64,000 nucleotides of DNA, from contig CAWAPS010000032.1 in assembly GCA_963783945.1 (NCBI GenBank), forward strand, positions 806,001-870,000, given 5' to 3'. Both the position numbers and the translations under genes were made by a program. The DNA is from CAWAPS01 sp963783945 (GTDB lineage Bacteria; Actinomycetota; Acidimicrobiia; Acidimicrobiales; Palsa-688). Under the pieces are notes generated by a model that searched no databases, was not told the origin of the DNA, and was given only the letters and a program-made list of their open reading frames with translations. This document shows, one piece after another, positions 52,995 to 62,018 of the stretch (position 1 is its first letter; every line of letters begins with the position of its first letter).

Positions 52995-55331
52995 ATGAAG
53001 GTGCGGCCCGGCCCGGCCCCCCCGAAGAGACCAGGGCCGGAGCAGCGGACCCGAAGGCCATCGCACGGGTTCCGCCCCGATATCGAGGGCATGCGGGCCG
53101 TGGCTGTTCTGGGAGTGGTCCTCTACCACGCCCATGTCGGTATTCTCCGGGGTGGGTTCGCCGGCGTAGACGTATTCTTTGTCGTTTCGGGGTATCTCAT
53201 AACCGGGTTGCTCTGGCGGGAGCTGACCAAGGACCGCCGAATTTCGCTCGCCGGATTCTACGGTCGCCGGGCCCGGCGCCTCTTGCCGGCATCGATCTTC
53301 GTGATCGTGGTCACCGAGCTGGCCGCCCGGAAGTGGATGCCGCCCCTGCAGATATCGTCGGTGACGAGGGACGGCCTCGCCAGCGCGCTGTACGTCGGTA
53401 ACTACAGGTTCGCCATCAACCAAACCGACTATCTGGCCAACAGCTCGCCCTCCCCCTTCCAGCACTACTGGTCTCTGGGGGTCGAGGAGCAGTTCTACCT
53501 GCTGTGGCCCCTGTTACTCGTCGCGGGCTCGATGGTGTGGAGGCGACAGCACCGGCATCAGCGCTCCCGCTGGATGACCAGAGGCGTGGATGGAGGGCCC
53601 TCCCGGATGAACGCGGCCGCTCTGCTCGGGCTCGTGACCATCGGCTCGTTGATGATGTCGCTCTGGCTGACCCACGCCAACCAACCGTGGGCCTTCTTCT
53701 CGCTTCCAACCCGGGCGTGGGAGCTCGGAGCAGGCGGTCTGCTCGCGCTGGCCGGCCCCACGTTGGGGGGCCGCGTGCCGCGCCCGGCCGCGGCCGCCCT
53801 GGGATGGGCCGGGCTGACCGTCACCATCGGGGCCCTGTTCTGGATCAGTCCCAACGGGCCCTTTCCGGGTACGGCCGCCCTGGCCCCAGTAGCCGGCACC
53901 CTGGCCGTCCTGGCCGCCGGCGGGGCGCTCAGTCAGGGGACGCTATCGCGCCCGGGGGTGGCGGCATCAGCGCCCAGGAGCCTGCCGGACGCGGCAGCGT
54001 CAGCCGCGGCGCAGGGACCGGTGGCCGTTCTCGGCCGCCGCCCCATGCGCGTGATCGGCCGCATCAGCTACTCGTGGTACTTGTGGCACTGGCCGTTTCT
54101 GATCCTGGCCCCTTACGTGCTTGGATACACCCTGCACCTCTGGCAGAACCTGTTCGTGGCCACGGTGAGCGGGGTGGTCGCCACCCTGTCCTTCCTCCTG
54201 TTGGAAACGCCGGCCCGCACCTCCCGGTGGCTGGCTGCCGTACCCCGTCGAAGTCTCCTGACCGGCGCGGCGGTGACCGCGGTCGGAGTGGTCACCTGCC
54301 TTCTCGTGGCGACGAACCTTCCGTCGGTCGAGGGTCATGGCCTGGCTCCGGTCGCGAGTCTCGGGGGTCCGGCCAAGCCGGGGAACACGACCAGCCGCCT
54401 GGCCAGAAGCGACCGCCCGGTATCCGCCGGCAGCCATGCCACTCCGACGACCGCGTCCGATCCCCTCCAGGCCCAGGTCAACTACGTCACTTCAGAGGTC
54501 CAGGCCCAAGTCGCCAGTTCGGTGGGGGTACAGGACGTGCCGGCCAACCTGAACCCGTCCCTTTCCACCGCCGGCTCCAGCAACTCGCCCACCTTCGACG
54601 ACGGGTGCATGGACAGCTACCTCGACGCGTCGGTGCGCCAGTGCGTGTTCGGGGACGTCGGGGCGGCGACGAGCGTCGTGCTGTTCGGCGACTCCCACGC
54701 GGCCATGTGGTTCCCCGCAGTGGACGACGCGGCCAACCAGCACGGTTGGCAGCTGTTCAACTTCGCCAAAGCGACCTGCCCTCCCCTGTTCATAAGCATC
54801 TACAGCCCCGAGCTCGGGCGGAACTTCTCCGAATGCGACACCTGGCGCCAGAACGTGCTGGCCCGCATCCAGCAGATCCACCCGGCGCTGGTGATACTCG
54901 GGGTGGCCCGCCACTACACCTCCGTCTACGGGTTCACCCCGTACGACCAGCAGTGGCTTCAGGGTATGTCCCAGATGGTTTCGACCATTCGCCAGATGGG
55001 GTCGAAGGTCCTGGTGATCGGACCCGTTCCCAAGCCCCAGACGACGGTGTACGACTGCCTTTCTGAGCACCTGAGCGACGCCACAGCCTGCACCGAACCG
55101 GTCAACGTCGGAATCAAGGAAGCCGGCCTGGCGTCCGAACGGGCCACGGTGGAAGCTGCCGGCGGGGCCTACCTCGATGTCCAGCCGTGGTTCTGCACCG
55201 CTCAGACATGCGCGGCCATCGTGGACAACCTGCTGGTCTGGCGGGACGACAACCACATCAGCGAGCCCTACTCGGCGTTCCTCGGACCGGCAATGTCGGC
55301 CGAGATCGCCTCGGTGTTGGGAGGCTCATAA
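52995..55331 (+). CDS. Acyltransferase 3 / SGNH-domain cell-envelope O-acyltransferase
   Basis: The ATG at 52995 is taken as start; a much longer upstream reading passes through the DUF5522 gene. The 778-residue protein has the acyltransferase-3 membrane domain: FRPDIEGMRAVAVLGVVLYH, GGFAGVDVFFVVSGYLITGL, FYGRRARRLLPASIFVIVVT, HYWSLGVEEQFYLLWPLLLV, and SYSWYLWHWPFLILAPYVLG, across about ten helices. The C-terminal extracytoplasmic SGNH hydrolase domain has VVLFGDSHAAMWFPAVDD and, near the end, LVWRDDNHISEPYSAFLG with the catalytic Asp/His. Such OafA-like proteins acetylate or acylate surface polysaccharides, lipids or peptidoglycan. Confidence 0.93.
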   Translation: MKVRPGPAPPKRPGPEQRTRRPSHGFRPDIEGMRAVAVLGVVLYHAHVGILRGGFAGVDVFFVVSGYLITGLLWRELTKDRRISLAGFYGRRARRLLPASIFVIVVTELAARKWMPPLQISSVTRDGLASALYVGNYRFAINQTDYLANSSPSPFQHYWSLGVEEQFYLLWPLLLVAGSMVWRRQHRHQRSRWMTRGVDGGPSRMNAAALLGLVTIGSLMMSLWLTHANQPWAFFSLPTRAWELGAGGLLALAGPTLGGRVPRPAAAALGWAGLTVTIGALFWISPNGPFPGTAALAPVAGTLAVLAAGGALSQGTLSRPGVAASAPRSLPDAAASAAAQGPVAVLGRRPMRVIGRISYSWYLWHWPFLILAPYVLGYTLHLWQNLFVATVSGVVATLSFLLLETPARTSRWLAAVPRRSLLTGAAVTAVGVVTCLLVATNLPSVEGHGLAPVASLGGPAKPGNTTSRLARSDRPVSAGSHATPTTASDPLQAQVNYVTSEVQAQVASSVGVQDVPANLNPSLSTAGSSNSPTFDDGCMDSYLDASVRQCVFGDVGAATSVVLFGDSHAAMWFPAVDDAANQHGWQLFNFAKATCPPLFISIYSPELGRNFSECDTWRQNVLARIQQIHPALVILGVARHYTSVYGFTPYDQQWLQGMSQMVSTIRQMGSKVLVIGPVPKPQTTVYDCLSEHLSDATACTEPVNVGIKEAGLASERATVEAAGGAYLDVQPWFCTAQTCAAIVDNLLVWRDDNHISEPYSAFLGPAMSAEIASVLGGS

Positions 55332-56209
55332 CGGGCGCCGAGGTGGCGGGTAAGCGCGCTCACGAATGCCTTGGTCGCCGGAGTGAAAGGGCGATCCTTT
55401 CGAGACGCCAGCCCGATGGTCCGCTTCAAGATCGCACCGCGAAAGCGAACAGCCACGAGCGGTCCCGTCGGAGACACCACAGACTCCGGCACTACGGCGG
55501 CCGCCACGCCGGCCGCCACCAGGGCCAGGGCGCCATCCATCTCCAGGCCCTGCATGGCCATCACCGGGACGAAACCGGCTCGCCGACACGCCGCCAGGGT
55601 GGCCTCCCGAAGGTCGTAGCCGTCTTTGAACATGACGAGCGGGACCTGCTTCAGCTCGATAACCCTCACCGACCGCCGGCCGGCCAGCGGGTGGGCCCGA
55701 TCCACGGCGAGCACCAGCTCCTCCTCCATCAGCGCGGCGGATTCGACCCACGGCTGGGCGACGGGGAGGATCACCACGGCGAGATCCATCTCGCCTCGCT
55801 CCAGCTGCTCCACCAGGCTCTGAGAGCCGGCCTCCTGAACCGTCAGTTCGAGGCCGGGGTGGTCGGCATGGAACCGGGCCAGCACCGGCGGCAGGAGGTT
55901 GGTGGTCAGGCTCGGGGTGGCCCCGAGGACCAGCCGGCCGCGATGGAGGCCGAGAAGATCTCTGACCGCAGCTGTTCCCGCTTCGCAGTCGGCGAGGACC
56001 TGCCGAGCCCAGGGCAGGAAGACCTCGCCGGCACCGGTGAGGGTGACCTCGTTGCGATCCCGGTGGAAGAGTGGGGCGCCGAGCTCGTGCTCGAGGGCGG
56101 CGACGGCGCTGCTGACCGAGGGCTGAGCGACGTGCAACCGGGCTGCCGCCCGGGTGAACCGGCGCTCTTCGGCCACGCACACCACGTACCGGAGCTGATG
56201 GAGCTGCAC
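55268..56209 (-). CDS. LysR-family transcriptional regulator
   Basis: The 313-residue protein starts at ATG 56209. Its winged helix-turn-helix reads QLHQLRYVVCVAEERRFTRA then RLHVAQPSVSSAVAALEHEL; the effector-binding domain follows (GRLVLGATPSLTTNLLPPVL, MDLAVVILPVAQPWV, ALALVAAGVAAAVVPESVVS). Its last 64 bases overlap the 3' end of the acyltransferase gene in a tail-to-tail arrangement. It is divergent from the sdh operon with about 110 bp between the starts, so it may control the succinate dehydrogenase genes or itself. Confidence 0.92.
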   Translation of the reverse strand: MQLHQLRYVVCVAEERRFTRAAARLHVAQPSVSSAVAALEHELGAPLFHRDRNEVTLTGAGEVFLPWARQVLADCEAGTAAVRDLLGLHRGRLVLGATPSLTTNLLPPVLARFHADHPGLELTVQEAGSQSLVEQLERGEMDLAVVILPVAQPWVESAALMEEELVLAVDRAHPLAGRRSVRVIELKQVPLVMFKDGYDLREATLAACRRAGFVPVMAMQGLEMDGALALVAAGVAAAVVPESVVSPTGPLVAVRFRGAILKRTIGLASRKDRPFTPATKAFVSALTRHLGARYEPPNTEAISADIAGPRNAE

Positions 56210-56320
56210 GGATCATAGCCTACGGCTATCGCGGCCAGAGGAATCTGGTCTTTTACCTGTAGCTCTCCGGGCCGTAGCGTAAGGGCGCCCAGATATATCC
56301 GAAAGCATCGGGGGATACAC

Positions 56321-57145
56321 ATGGCAGCTCCGGTAGCGCCCACGGCGCCGGTCGACAGGCCGGAAGGCCGACGCGCCACCATCTCGGAACGCACCCTGCG
56401 GACCGACAGGTGGTGGGTGTCGCCGCTCATCTCGTTCGTGATCCTCCTGGCATTCGTCGGGTACGCCACGTGGGCCGCGGTGGTGAACCGCAACTACTAC
56501 TACAAGCCCTACATCTCCCCGTTCTACTCCCCGTGTCTGGCCACCAAGTGCGGGACGGTCCCCGGGAGCGAAGGGGTACCCCACCTGAGCATCTTCGGGC
56601 CGTGGTGGGCCATCTCCCCGGCCATCATCATCCTGATCTTCCCCCTCGGGTTCCGCCTGACCTGCTATTACTACCGAAGGGCCTACTACCGGGCCTTCTG
56701 GCTGTCACCGCCGGCGTGCGCCGTCGCCGAGCCGCACGCCAGGTACAGCGGTGAGACCCGGTTCCCCCTCATCCTGCAGAACGTCCACCGCTACTTCTTC
56801 TACTTCGGGGTGATCTTCAACTGCATCCTGACCTACGACGCCGTCGTCGCCTTCGGGGTGCACCACGGCGGCGGTCACTTCGGACTCGGGAACGTGTTCC
56901 TCATCGTCAACGCTGGGCTCCTCTGGGCTTACTCGCTGTCGTGCCACTCCTGCCGGCACATCATCGGCGGCCGGCTCAAGCACTTCTCCAGGCACCCCAT
57001 CCGGTTCAAGATGTGGGGCTTCGTATCCAAGCTCAATCAGAGGCACATGCCGCTCGCGTGGGCTTCACTGATATTTGTGGCCCTGACGGACCTTTACGTC
57101 CGCCTCGCGGCCAACGGCTCATTGGGACATGGAGGTTGGATCTGA
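56321..57145 (+). CDS. sdhC: Succinate dehydrogenase membrane anchor (Rv0249c type)
   Basis: The 274-residue integral membrane protein opens with a Pro/Ala-rich stretch and has about five hydrophobic helices (SPLISFVILLAFVGYATWAA, WWAISPAIIILIFPLGFRLT, YFFYFGVIFNCILTYDAVVA, VFLIVNAGLLWAYSLSCHSC, MPLAWASLIFVALTDLYVRL). Conserved histidines (NVHRYFFYF, HHGGGH, CHSCRHIIGG) are candidate heme or quinone ligands. Its size and gene order (anchor, flavoprotein, iron-sulfur) match the mycobacterial Sdh1 operon rather than the SdhC-SdhD pair. The stop shares a base with the sdhA start, so translation is coupled. Confidence 0.88.
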   Translation: MAAPVAPTAPVDRPEGRRATISERTLRTDRWWVSPLISFVILLAFVGYATWAAVVNRNYYYKPYISPFYSPCLATKCGTVPGSEGVPHLSIFGPWWAISPAIIILIFPLGFRLTCYYYRRAYYRAFWLSPPACAVAEPHARYSGETRFPLILQNVHRYFFYFGVIFNCILTYDAVVAFGVHHGGGHFGLGNVFLIVNAGLLWAYSLSCHSCRHIIGGRLKHFSRHPIRFKMWGFVSKLNQRHMPLAWASLIFVALTDLYVRLAANGSLGHGGWI

Positions 57146-58950
57146 TGACCGATTACGAGCATCATTCCTACGACGTGATCGTCGTCGGCGCCGGCGGGGC
57201 CGGTCTACGGGCGGCCATCGCCGCCAATGACGCCGGCGCCCGGACGGCGGTGATCTGCAAGAGCCTCCTGGGCAAGGCCCACACGGTCATGGCCGAGGGC
57301 GGCATCGCGGCGGCCATGGGCAACCTTTACCCGGAGGACAACTGGCAGGTGCACTTCCGCGACACCATGCGAGGCGGCAAGCTGCTCAACCACTGGAGGA
57401 TGGCCGAGCTCCACGCCAAGGAAGCCCCTGAGAGGGTGTGGGAGCTGGAACAGTGGGGCGCGCTCTTCGACCGCACAGAGGACGGCTTGATCAGCCAGCG
57501 CGACTTCGGCGGCCATCGCTACGCCCGGCTGGCCCACGTCGGGGACCGGACCGGCCTCGAGATGATCCGAACCTTGCAACAGCGTACAGTGGCGCTCGGA
57601 GTCGACGTCTTCATGGAGTGCACCGTCACCGACCTGCTCAAGGACGGTGACCGGATCTCAGGGGCGTTCGGGTACTGGAGGGAATCCGGCCGCTTCGTCG
57701 TGTTCGATGCCCCGGCAGTCGTGCTGGCAACGGGTGGCATCGGCAAGTCCTGGAAGGTCACGTCCAACTCCTGGGAGTACACCGGCGATGGCCACGCCCT
57801 GGCCCTGCGGGCCGGCGCCGGCCTGGTCAACATGGAGTTCGTCCAGTTCCACCCCACCGGCATGGTGTGGCCACCCTCGGTTCGGGGAATCCTGGTCACC
57901 GAATCGGTACGAGGTGACGGGGGAATACTCAAGAACTCGGACGGCGAACGCTTCATGTTCAACTACATCCCGGAGTTCTTCAAGGCGGAGACAGCCGACA
58001 GCGTCGAGGAGGCCGACCGCTGGTACACCGACAAGCGCAACAACCGCCGACCCCCCGAGCTCCTGCCGCGCGACGAGGTGGCCCGCGCCATCAACAGCGA
58101 GATAAAGGCGGGGCGCGGATCGCCCCACGGTGGAGTTTTCCTGGATATAGCCAGCCGCCGTACCCCCGAGTACATCCAGAAGCGACTGCCCTCGATGTAC
58201 CACCAGTTCAAAGAGCTGGCCGAGGTCGACATCACCAAGGAGCCGATGGAGATCGGGCCGACGTGCCACTACGTGATGGGCGGAGTGGAGGTGGAACCCG
58301 ACAGCGCGGTTTCCAAGGTGACGGGACTCTACGCGGCAGGCGAGGTAGCCGGTGGAATGCACGGAGCCAACCGGCTCGGCGGAAACTCTCTCGGTGACCT
58401 CCTCGTCTTCGGCAAGCGGGCGGGCGAGTACGCGGCTGAATACGCCCGTTCTCTCGGAAGCAGCCGGCCGGCGGTCGCTCAGGCGCACGTCGACACGGCG
58501 GCGGCGGCCGCTCTCGCCCCGTTCAACTCCGAGGGCGGCGAGAATCCTTATTCGGTGCACCAGGCACTCCAAGCCATCATGCAGGACCTGGTCGGGATCA
58601 TCCGCACCGAGGCCGAGCTGAAGGCCGCCATCGACCGGATCACCGATCTCCGGGCGCGAGTCGCCAACGTGACTGTGGAAGGTCACCGCCAGTACAACCC
58701 GGGTTGGCACCTCGCCATCGACTTGAGCAACATGCTGCTGGTATCAGACGCGGTAGCCAAAGCGGCGCTCGAGCGCAAAGAGAGCCGGGGCGGTCATACC
58801 CGCGACGACTACCCGATGACCGATTACGACTTCTGGGGCAAGCTCAACCTGATCATCGAGCTCGGGGGCCTGGGCGAGCCGGGCGTTCGCCACCAGAAGC
58901 TGCCGGAGCCCCCGCCCGAGCTGGCGGCCTTGTTGGAGGAGCAGCACTGA
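57145..58950 (+). CDS. sdhA: Succinate dehydrogenase/fumarate reductase flavoprotein subunit
   Basis: The start is ATG 57145, overlapping the anchor gene's stop by one base; a longer frame from 56941 lies inside that gene. The 601-residue protein has the FAD-binding DVIVVGAGGAGLRAAIAAND, the covalent-FAD histidine region KAHTVMAEGGIAAAMG, the substrate-site VQFHPTGMVWPPSVRGILVT and ESVRGDGG, and GPTCHYVMGGVEVEPD with HGANRLGGNSLGDLLVFGKR. It oxidises succinate (or reduces fumarate) and passes electrons to the iron-sulfur subunit encoded next, whose ATG follows directly. Confidence 0.97.
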   Translation: MTDYEHHSYDVIVVGAGGAGLRAAIAANDAGARTAVICKSLLGKAHTVMAEGGIAAAMGNLYPEDNWQVHFRDTMRGGKLLNHWRMAELHAKEAPERVWELEQWGALFDRTEDGLISQRDFGGHRYARLAHVGDRTGLEMIRTLQQRTVALGVDVFMECTVTDLLKDGDRISGAFGYWRESGRFVVFDAPAVVLATGGIGKSWKVTSNSWEYTGDGHALALRAGAGLVNMEFVQFHPTGMVWPPSVRGILVTESVRGDGGILKNSDGERFMFNYIPEFFKAETADSVEEADRWYTDKRNNRRPPELLPRDEVARAINSEIKAGRGSPHGGVFLDIASRRTPEYIQKRLPSMYHQFKELAEVDITKEPMEIGPTCHYVMGGVEVEPDSAVSKVTGLYAAGEVAGGMHGANRLGGNSLGDLLVFGKRAGEYAAEYARSLGSSRPAVAQAHVDTAAAAALAPFNSEGGENPYSVHQALQAIMQDLVGIIRTEAELKAAIDRITDLRARVANVTVEGHRQYNPGWHLAIDLSNMLLVSDAVAKAALERKESRGGHTRDDYPMTDYDFWGKLNLIIELGGLGEPGVRHQKLPEPPPELAALLEEQH

Positions 58951-59721
58951 ATGACTTATGACCTGAATCTTCGGATCTGGCGGGGCGACTCCTCAGGAGG
59001 CGAGCTGGTCGACTTCTCGGTTCCAGTAGATGACGGCGAGGTTGTCCTCGACGCCGTCCACCACGTGCAGGCCATGAGGGCGGGCGACCTGTCGGTCCGC
59101 TGGAATTGCAAGGCCGGCAAGTGCGGTTCGTGCTCAGCCGAGATCAACGGCCGGCCCCGGCTCATGTGCATGTCCCGCCTGTCTGAGTACCCGAAGGACG
59201 AGCCGATCACTATCACGCCGCTGCGGACCTTCCCCGTGATCCGCGACCTTGTGACCGACGTGAGCTTCAACTACGTCAAGGCCGCCGAGGTGCCGGCGTT
59301 CACCCCCACTGCGGACCAGCCGCAGGCCCCGTTTCGGATGCAGCAGGTGGACGTGGAACGCTCGCAGGAGTTCCGCAAGTGCATCGAGTGCTTCCTCTGC
59401 CAGGACACCTGTCACGTCATCCGGGACCACGACGACAACAAGCCGGCGTTCTCGGGGCCCCGCTTCTTCATCCGCTACGCCGAGCTGGACATGCACCCCA
59501 ACGATGCTCTAGACCGCAAGAAGATGGTCCAGGAGGAGCGAGGCCTCGGGTTGTGCAACATCACCAAGTGCTGCACCGAGGTGTGCCCCGAGCACATCAA
59601 GATCACCGACAACGGCATCATCCCCATGAAGGAGCGGGTGGTCGACATCAAGTACGACCCGATCCGGTTCCTGCGACGGAGAGGCAAGTCCAAACCGGCG
59701 GAGACGCCAAGCCCGTCCTGA
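58951..59721 (+). CDS. sdhB: Succinate dehydrogenase/fumarate reductase iron-sulfur subunit
   Basis: The 256-residue protein begins immediately after the sdhA stop. The [2Fe-2S] cysteines are in WNCKAGKCGSCSAEINGRP (about residues 50-68) and PRLMCMS. The second cluster set is CIECFLCQDTC, followed by the [3Fe-4S]/[4Fe-4S]-type CNITKCCTEVCPEHIKI. It relays electrons from FAD to the quinone in the membrane anchor. The C-terminus (FLRRRGKSKPAETPSPS) is a short basic tail. The spacing of the cluster cysteines is normal. Confidence 0.97.
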   Translation: MTYDLNLRIWRGDSSGGELVDFSVPVDDGEVVLDAVHHVQAMRAGDLSVRWNCKAGKCGSCSAEINGRPRLMCMSRLSEYPKDEPITITPLRTFPVIRDLVTDVSFNYVKAAEVPAFTPTADQPQAPFRMQQVDVERSQEFRKCIECFLCQDTCHVIRDHDDNKPAFSGPRFFIRYAELDMHPNDALDRKKMVQEERGLGLCNITKCCTEVCPEHIKITDNGIIPMKERVVDIKYDPIRFLRRRGKSKPAETPSPS

Positions 59722-59868
59722 CTCCGACCGGCTGCCGGCCCCAGCGCAGCCGGGTGCGGGCGTCCGGTTACCGGGTAGACCCGGACCGCTGGTCCGCCTA
59801 GCGCGCACTGCGCTAGCATTACCCTTCAGCCCTTGCGGGCAGAGCCCCGTGGGCCGAGCAGCAAGCAA

Positions 59869-59943
59869 GGACCTGTGGTGCAGTTTGGAGTGCACGCCGG
59901 CCTGTCAAGCCGGAGGACGCGGGTTCAAATCCCGTCAGGTCCG
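59869..59943 (+). tRNA. tRNA-Asp (anticodon GTC)
   Basis: The 75-base gene folds into a full cloverleaf: acceptor GGACCTG with CAGGTCC, D-stem GTGC/GCAC, anticodon stem CCGGC/GCCGG around loop CTGTCAA (anticodon GTC at 59904-59906), and a normal T-loop TTCAAAT. The CCA end is not encoded. Confidence 0.97.
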
Positions 59944-59944
59944 C

Positions 59945-60017
59945 GGTCGGATAGCTCAGCTGGTAGAGCGCGCGCCTGAAAAGCGTGAGGTCCGCGGATC
60001 GACACCGCGTCCGACCA
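59945..60017 (+). tRNA. tRNA-Phe (anticodon GAA) with unusual T-loop
   Basis: It lies one base after tRNA-Asp. The acceptor GGTCGGA pairs with TCCGACC, the D-stem is GCTC/GAGC, and the anticodon stem CGCGC/GCGTG encloses CTGAAAA (anticodon GAA, 59978-59980). The T-stem is CGCGG/CCGCG, but the T-loop reads ATCGACA, with A where the near-universal T54 should be. The CCA end is not encoded. Confidence 0.95.
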
Positions 60018-60023
60018 CTAGAG

Positions 60024-60049
60024 AAAGGCCTGCTTGAAGGGCCTTTTTT
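60024..60049 (+). terminator. Intrinsic terminator after the tRNA pair
   Basis: AAAGGCC (60024-60030) pairs with GGCCTTT (60040-60046) around a nine-base loop, and the right arm runs into TTTTTT. It lies seven bases after tRNA-Phe and overlaps the stop of the decayed integrase on the other strand. Confidence 0.8.
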
Positions 60050-60720
60050 CATTTCTGAGCATCCCTATCGGTGGCCTCATCGGACGCGTCGTGCCCCAGA
60101 CGTGCCCTGAGCCCCGATGGGGAAATACCCTCTTCGGCGATCATCTCGGCCCGGCCCTGGGCGAGCCGCCGGTCCCGCTCATCCGACACGTGCTGGTAGA
60201 TCATCGCGGCGCGAGAGCTGGCGCGCCCCATGCGCGCCATGATCTCCTTCGTGGTCGCGCCCGTCTGGGCCGCCAAGGTCCCGGCCGTGGGCCTGAGCTC
60301 GTGGAACTTCAGACCCGACAGTCCCGCCGCCGCGGCCCCCGGATTCCATACTCGCAAACGGAAGTTGCTCCTCTCCATCAGCTGCCCGACGGTGACGTGA
60401 ACACACAGTCGTCGGGGTTCGGACCGACGAAACGTTCGAAGTGATGTCGCAGGTCCGCCACCACGGGTGCAGGCAGTACCACCATCCGCTCGTCATCGAC
60501 AGCCTGGGCCAGGATTTGTCGCAGGCGCGTGTCTGACTTCGCCGTAATCGACTTGCTACGGGTCGTAGCCAACACGGCGTACCACGACCTCACCTGCTCG
60601 GGCGTGATCCCATCGAGCCGGCGCTCGCTAAGCGGCGTCAAATCACGGGTGAACCCCGGGAGAATGTATAAGCGAAGCTGTGATTCGTAAATCTCCCCAG
60701 CCCCACCCTTCTCCGGTACC
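60049..60720 (-). pseudogene. Decayed tyrosine-family integrase
   Basis: Fragments of one phage-type integrase are visible on the minus strand. The 5' remnant is a core-binding part, IYESQLRLYILPGFTRDLTP (no start codon; cut at about 60720) with LDGITPEQVRSWYAVLATTR. It then jumps from LAQAVDDERM straight to VVLPAPVVADLRHHFERFVG; the segment that should hold the first catalytic Arg is deleted. A one-base shift near 60378 separates SPSGS from the C-terminal MERSNFRLRVWNPG frame. The catalytic box reads HELRPTAGT (the usual HDLRHTAGT is changed) and GRASSRAAMIYQH keeps the Tyr. Its position behind two tRNA genes is typical of integrated elements. Confidence 0.88.
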
Positions 60721-61112
60721 GCTCATCACCTTGGGCCTCGCCAGTTCTCCAACCCAGTCGCGGCCTGCTCGCCCGCGCCGAGACTCACCGTGTGCGGCCG
60801 GACCCAGGCAAAGGTGATCCTGCCGAGTACAGGTTGCATCGACTGCGCGTCTGATGCTCGTCGCCCGCCATCACCAGGGCCTGCACCGCCAGCGCCCGCG
60901 ATAGCAGGACCGACGCTGAGCCGCGCCGGACCCAGTCATCACCTGACCTGTGCTGCGACTCCCGGGTCGGGACGACTACGGATAGTCCCTGGGGTTTTCA
61001 CCGGCATTGGGGGTGATCATCAGTCAGGTGACCAACCTCAAACCCGAAAGGCAACCGACTATGCGCACGTCGACCTCTTCACCGCGGTGACCTGCGGGTC
61101 CACCCGGAACAG
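60721..61112. other. Non-coding region inside the element scar
   Basis: This 392-bp stretch between the two relics has no convincing gene on either strand. A plus-strand frame across it (60790-61185) has no recognisable domain and overlaps the ATPase relic. It is probably degenerated element DNA. Confidence 0.4.
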
Positions 61113-61389
61113 TCAGATGGCTCGGGCGAGTTCGTCGAAGGCGGCTGAGACGCAAAGACCGCTGCGCCGGGCATGGTCAGGATGACCCGGCAGTTCTCCG
61201 GCTGCGATGCTTACGAGCTCGGAGTGTGTCTCGATCACCGTTAAGTTCAATACTGTCTCTGGCTCGTTGAGCACGAGGAAACGCGGGGGTCGGGGAGTTA
61301 GAAGGGCGGCGACACGGTGCACGACCGAAGGCCCCATCGGACAGTTCGACGGCCCGAGTGCAACGGCGCAACCCGGGCTGAGCAGCCAA
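61113..61389 (-). pseudogene. Fragment of an AAA/RecF-like ATPase
   Basis: Two neighbouring minus-strand frames carry pieces of one ATPase. One has RCTRAVELSDGAFGR (like the ABC-type ELSDGT signature) at about 61330-61365. The next frame has VAALLTPRPPRFLVLNEPET (Walker B) and VIETHSELVSIAAGE (H-loop) to the stop at 61113. The bases that should separate Walker B from the H-loop are missing, so there is both a shift and an internal deletion. Such ATPases are common in mobile and defence islands, so this is consistent with remains of the same element as the integrase. Confidence 0.65.
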
Positions 61390-61403
61390 GGCGCGATGCG
61401 GTT

Positions 61404-62018
61404 CTAGGGCAGCGAGCCTTTCAGGCCGCCGATTCCAAGCGAGCCGGCCGCGCCGGACGAGCCGCCATCAACGAGCGAGCCAGCCGGCAGGCTGGACCGG
61501 GCGGCCGCTTCCTGCTGCCGCAGGTACTCCTGGGGGTCCTTGTCCACCGGCCGCACGCCCGCGAAGTTCCGCGCTTCGAAGGTCACGAACCGTACGGCCA
61601 GTTCATGGCGCTGAGGCAGGCTCACCCGGTGGCGGAAGTCGGTCAGGCCCTCCCGCTCCTCCTCCGCCATGTGATCGCCGTTCGCGACGTTGACCGCAGC
61701 GATGGCGTCGCGCCAGCCGGGGCTGCCCACCCGGTGCGGGCGAACGGCCGCGATCGCGTCCCGTATCTCGTTGTGGTCGTTAATTGCGTCGATCGTCTCA
61801 GGCTCGGCGCGGGCGAGCGGCCGGGGGGCGAGCGCCAGCTTCACCAGCTCCGGGTAGAAGATCTCTTCCTCGGCCGCGGCGTGGACTTCCAGGAACACCG
61901 CCAAGCGGGTCCAGACGTCGGACAGCGCCGCGACGCCGGCGGAATCCATCTGCTCCAGCAGGGCGAAGCGACGGCGCTGCTCGTGATGGTCGTCCAGGAT
62001 CAGCTGCGTGATGTCCAT
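61404..62018 (-). CDS. Hemerythrin/HHE-domain protein
   Basis: The 204-residue protein from ATG 62018 has the four-helix HHE pattern: DITQLILDDHHEQRRRFALL, FLEVHAAAEEEIFYPELVKL, DAINDHNEIRDAIAAVRPHR and VANGDHMAEEEREGLTDFRH, with His/Glu ligands for a diiron centre. A C-terminal basic/Ser-Gly tail follows (from about residue 165). Such proteins bind oxygen or sense oxygen and iron. It lies just beyond the element scar and appears intact. Confidence 0.9.
   Translation of the reverse strand: MDITQLILDDHHEQRRRFALLEQMDSAGVAALSDVWTRLAVFLEVHAAAEEEIFYPELVKLALAPRPLARAEPETIDAINDHNEIRDAIAAVRPHRVGSPGWRDAIAAVNVANGDHMAEEEREGLTDFRHRVSLPQRHELAVRFVTFEARNFAGVRPVDKDPQEYLRQQEAAARSSLPAGSLVDGGSSGAAGSLGIGGLKGSLP

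Noticed and set aside
53504..55066. Alternative frame inside the acyltransferase gene
   Set aside because: The main frame contains all membrane and SGNH motifs; the alternative is Arg/Pro-rich shadow sequence.
59819..60052. Minus-strand frame across the tRNA genes
   Set aside because: Its peptide is the reverse complement of the tRNA-Asp and tRNA-Phe cloverleaves, a known false-positive pattern.
60790..61185. Plus-strand frame in the element scar
   Set aside because: No recognisable domain, and it overlaps the ATPase relic on the other strand.
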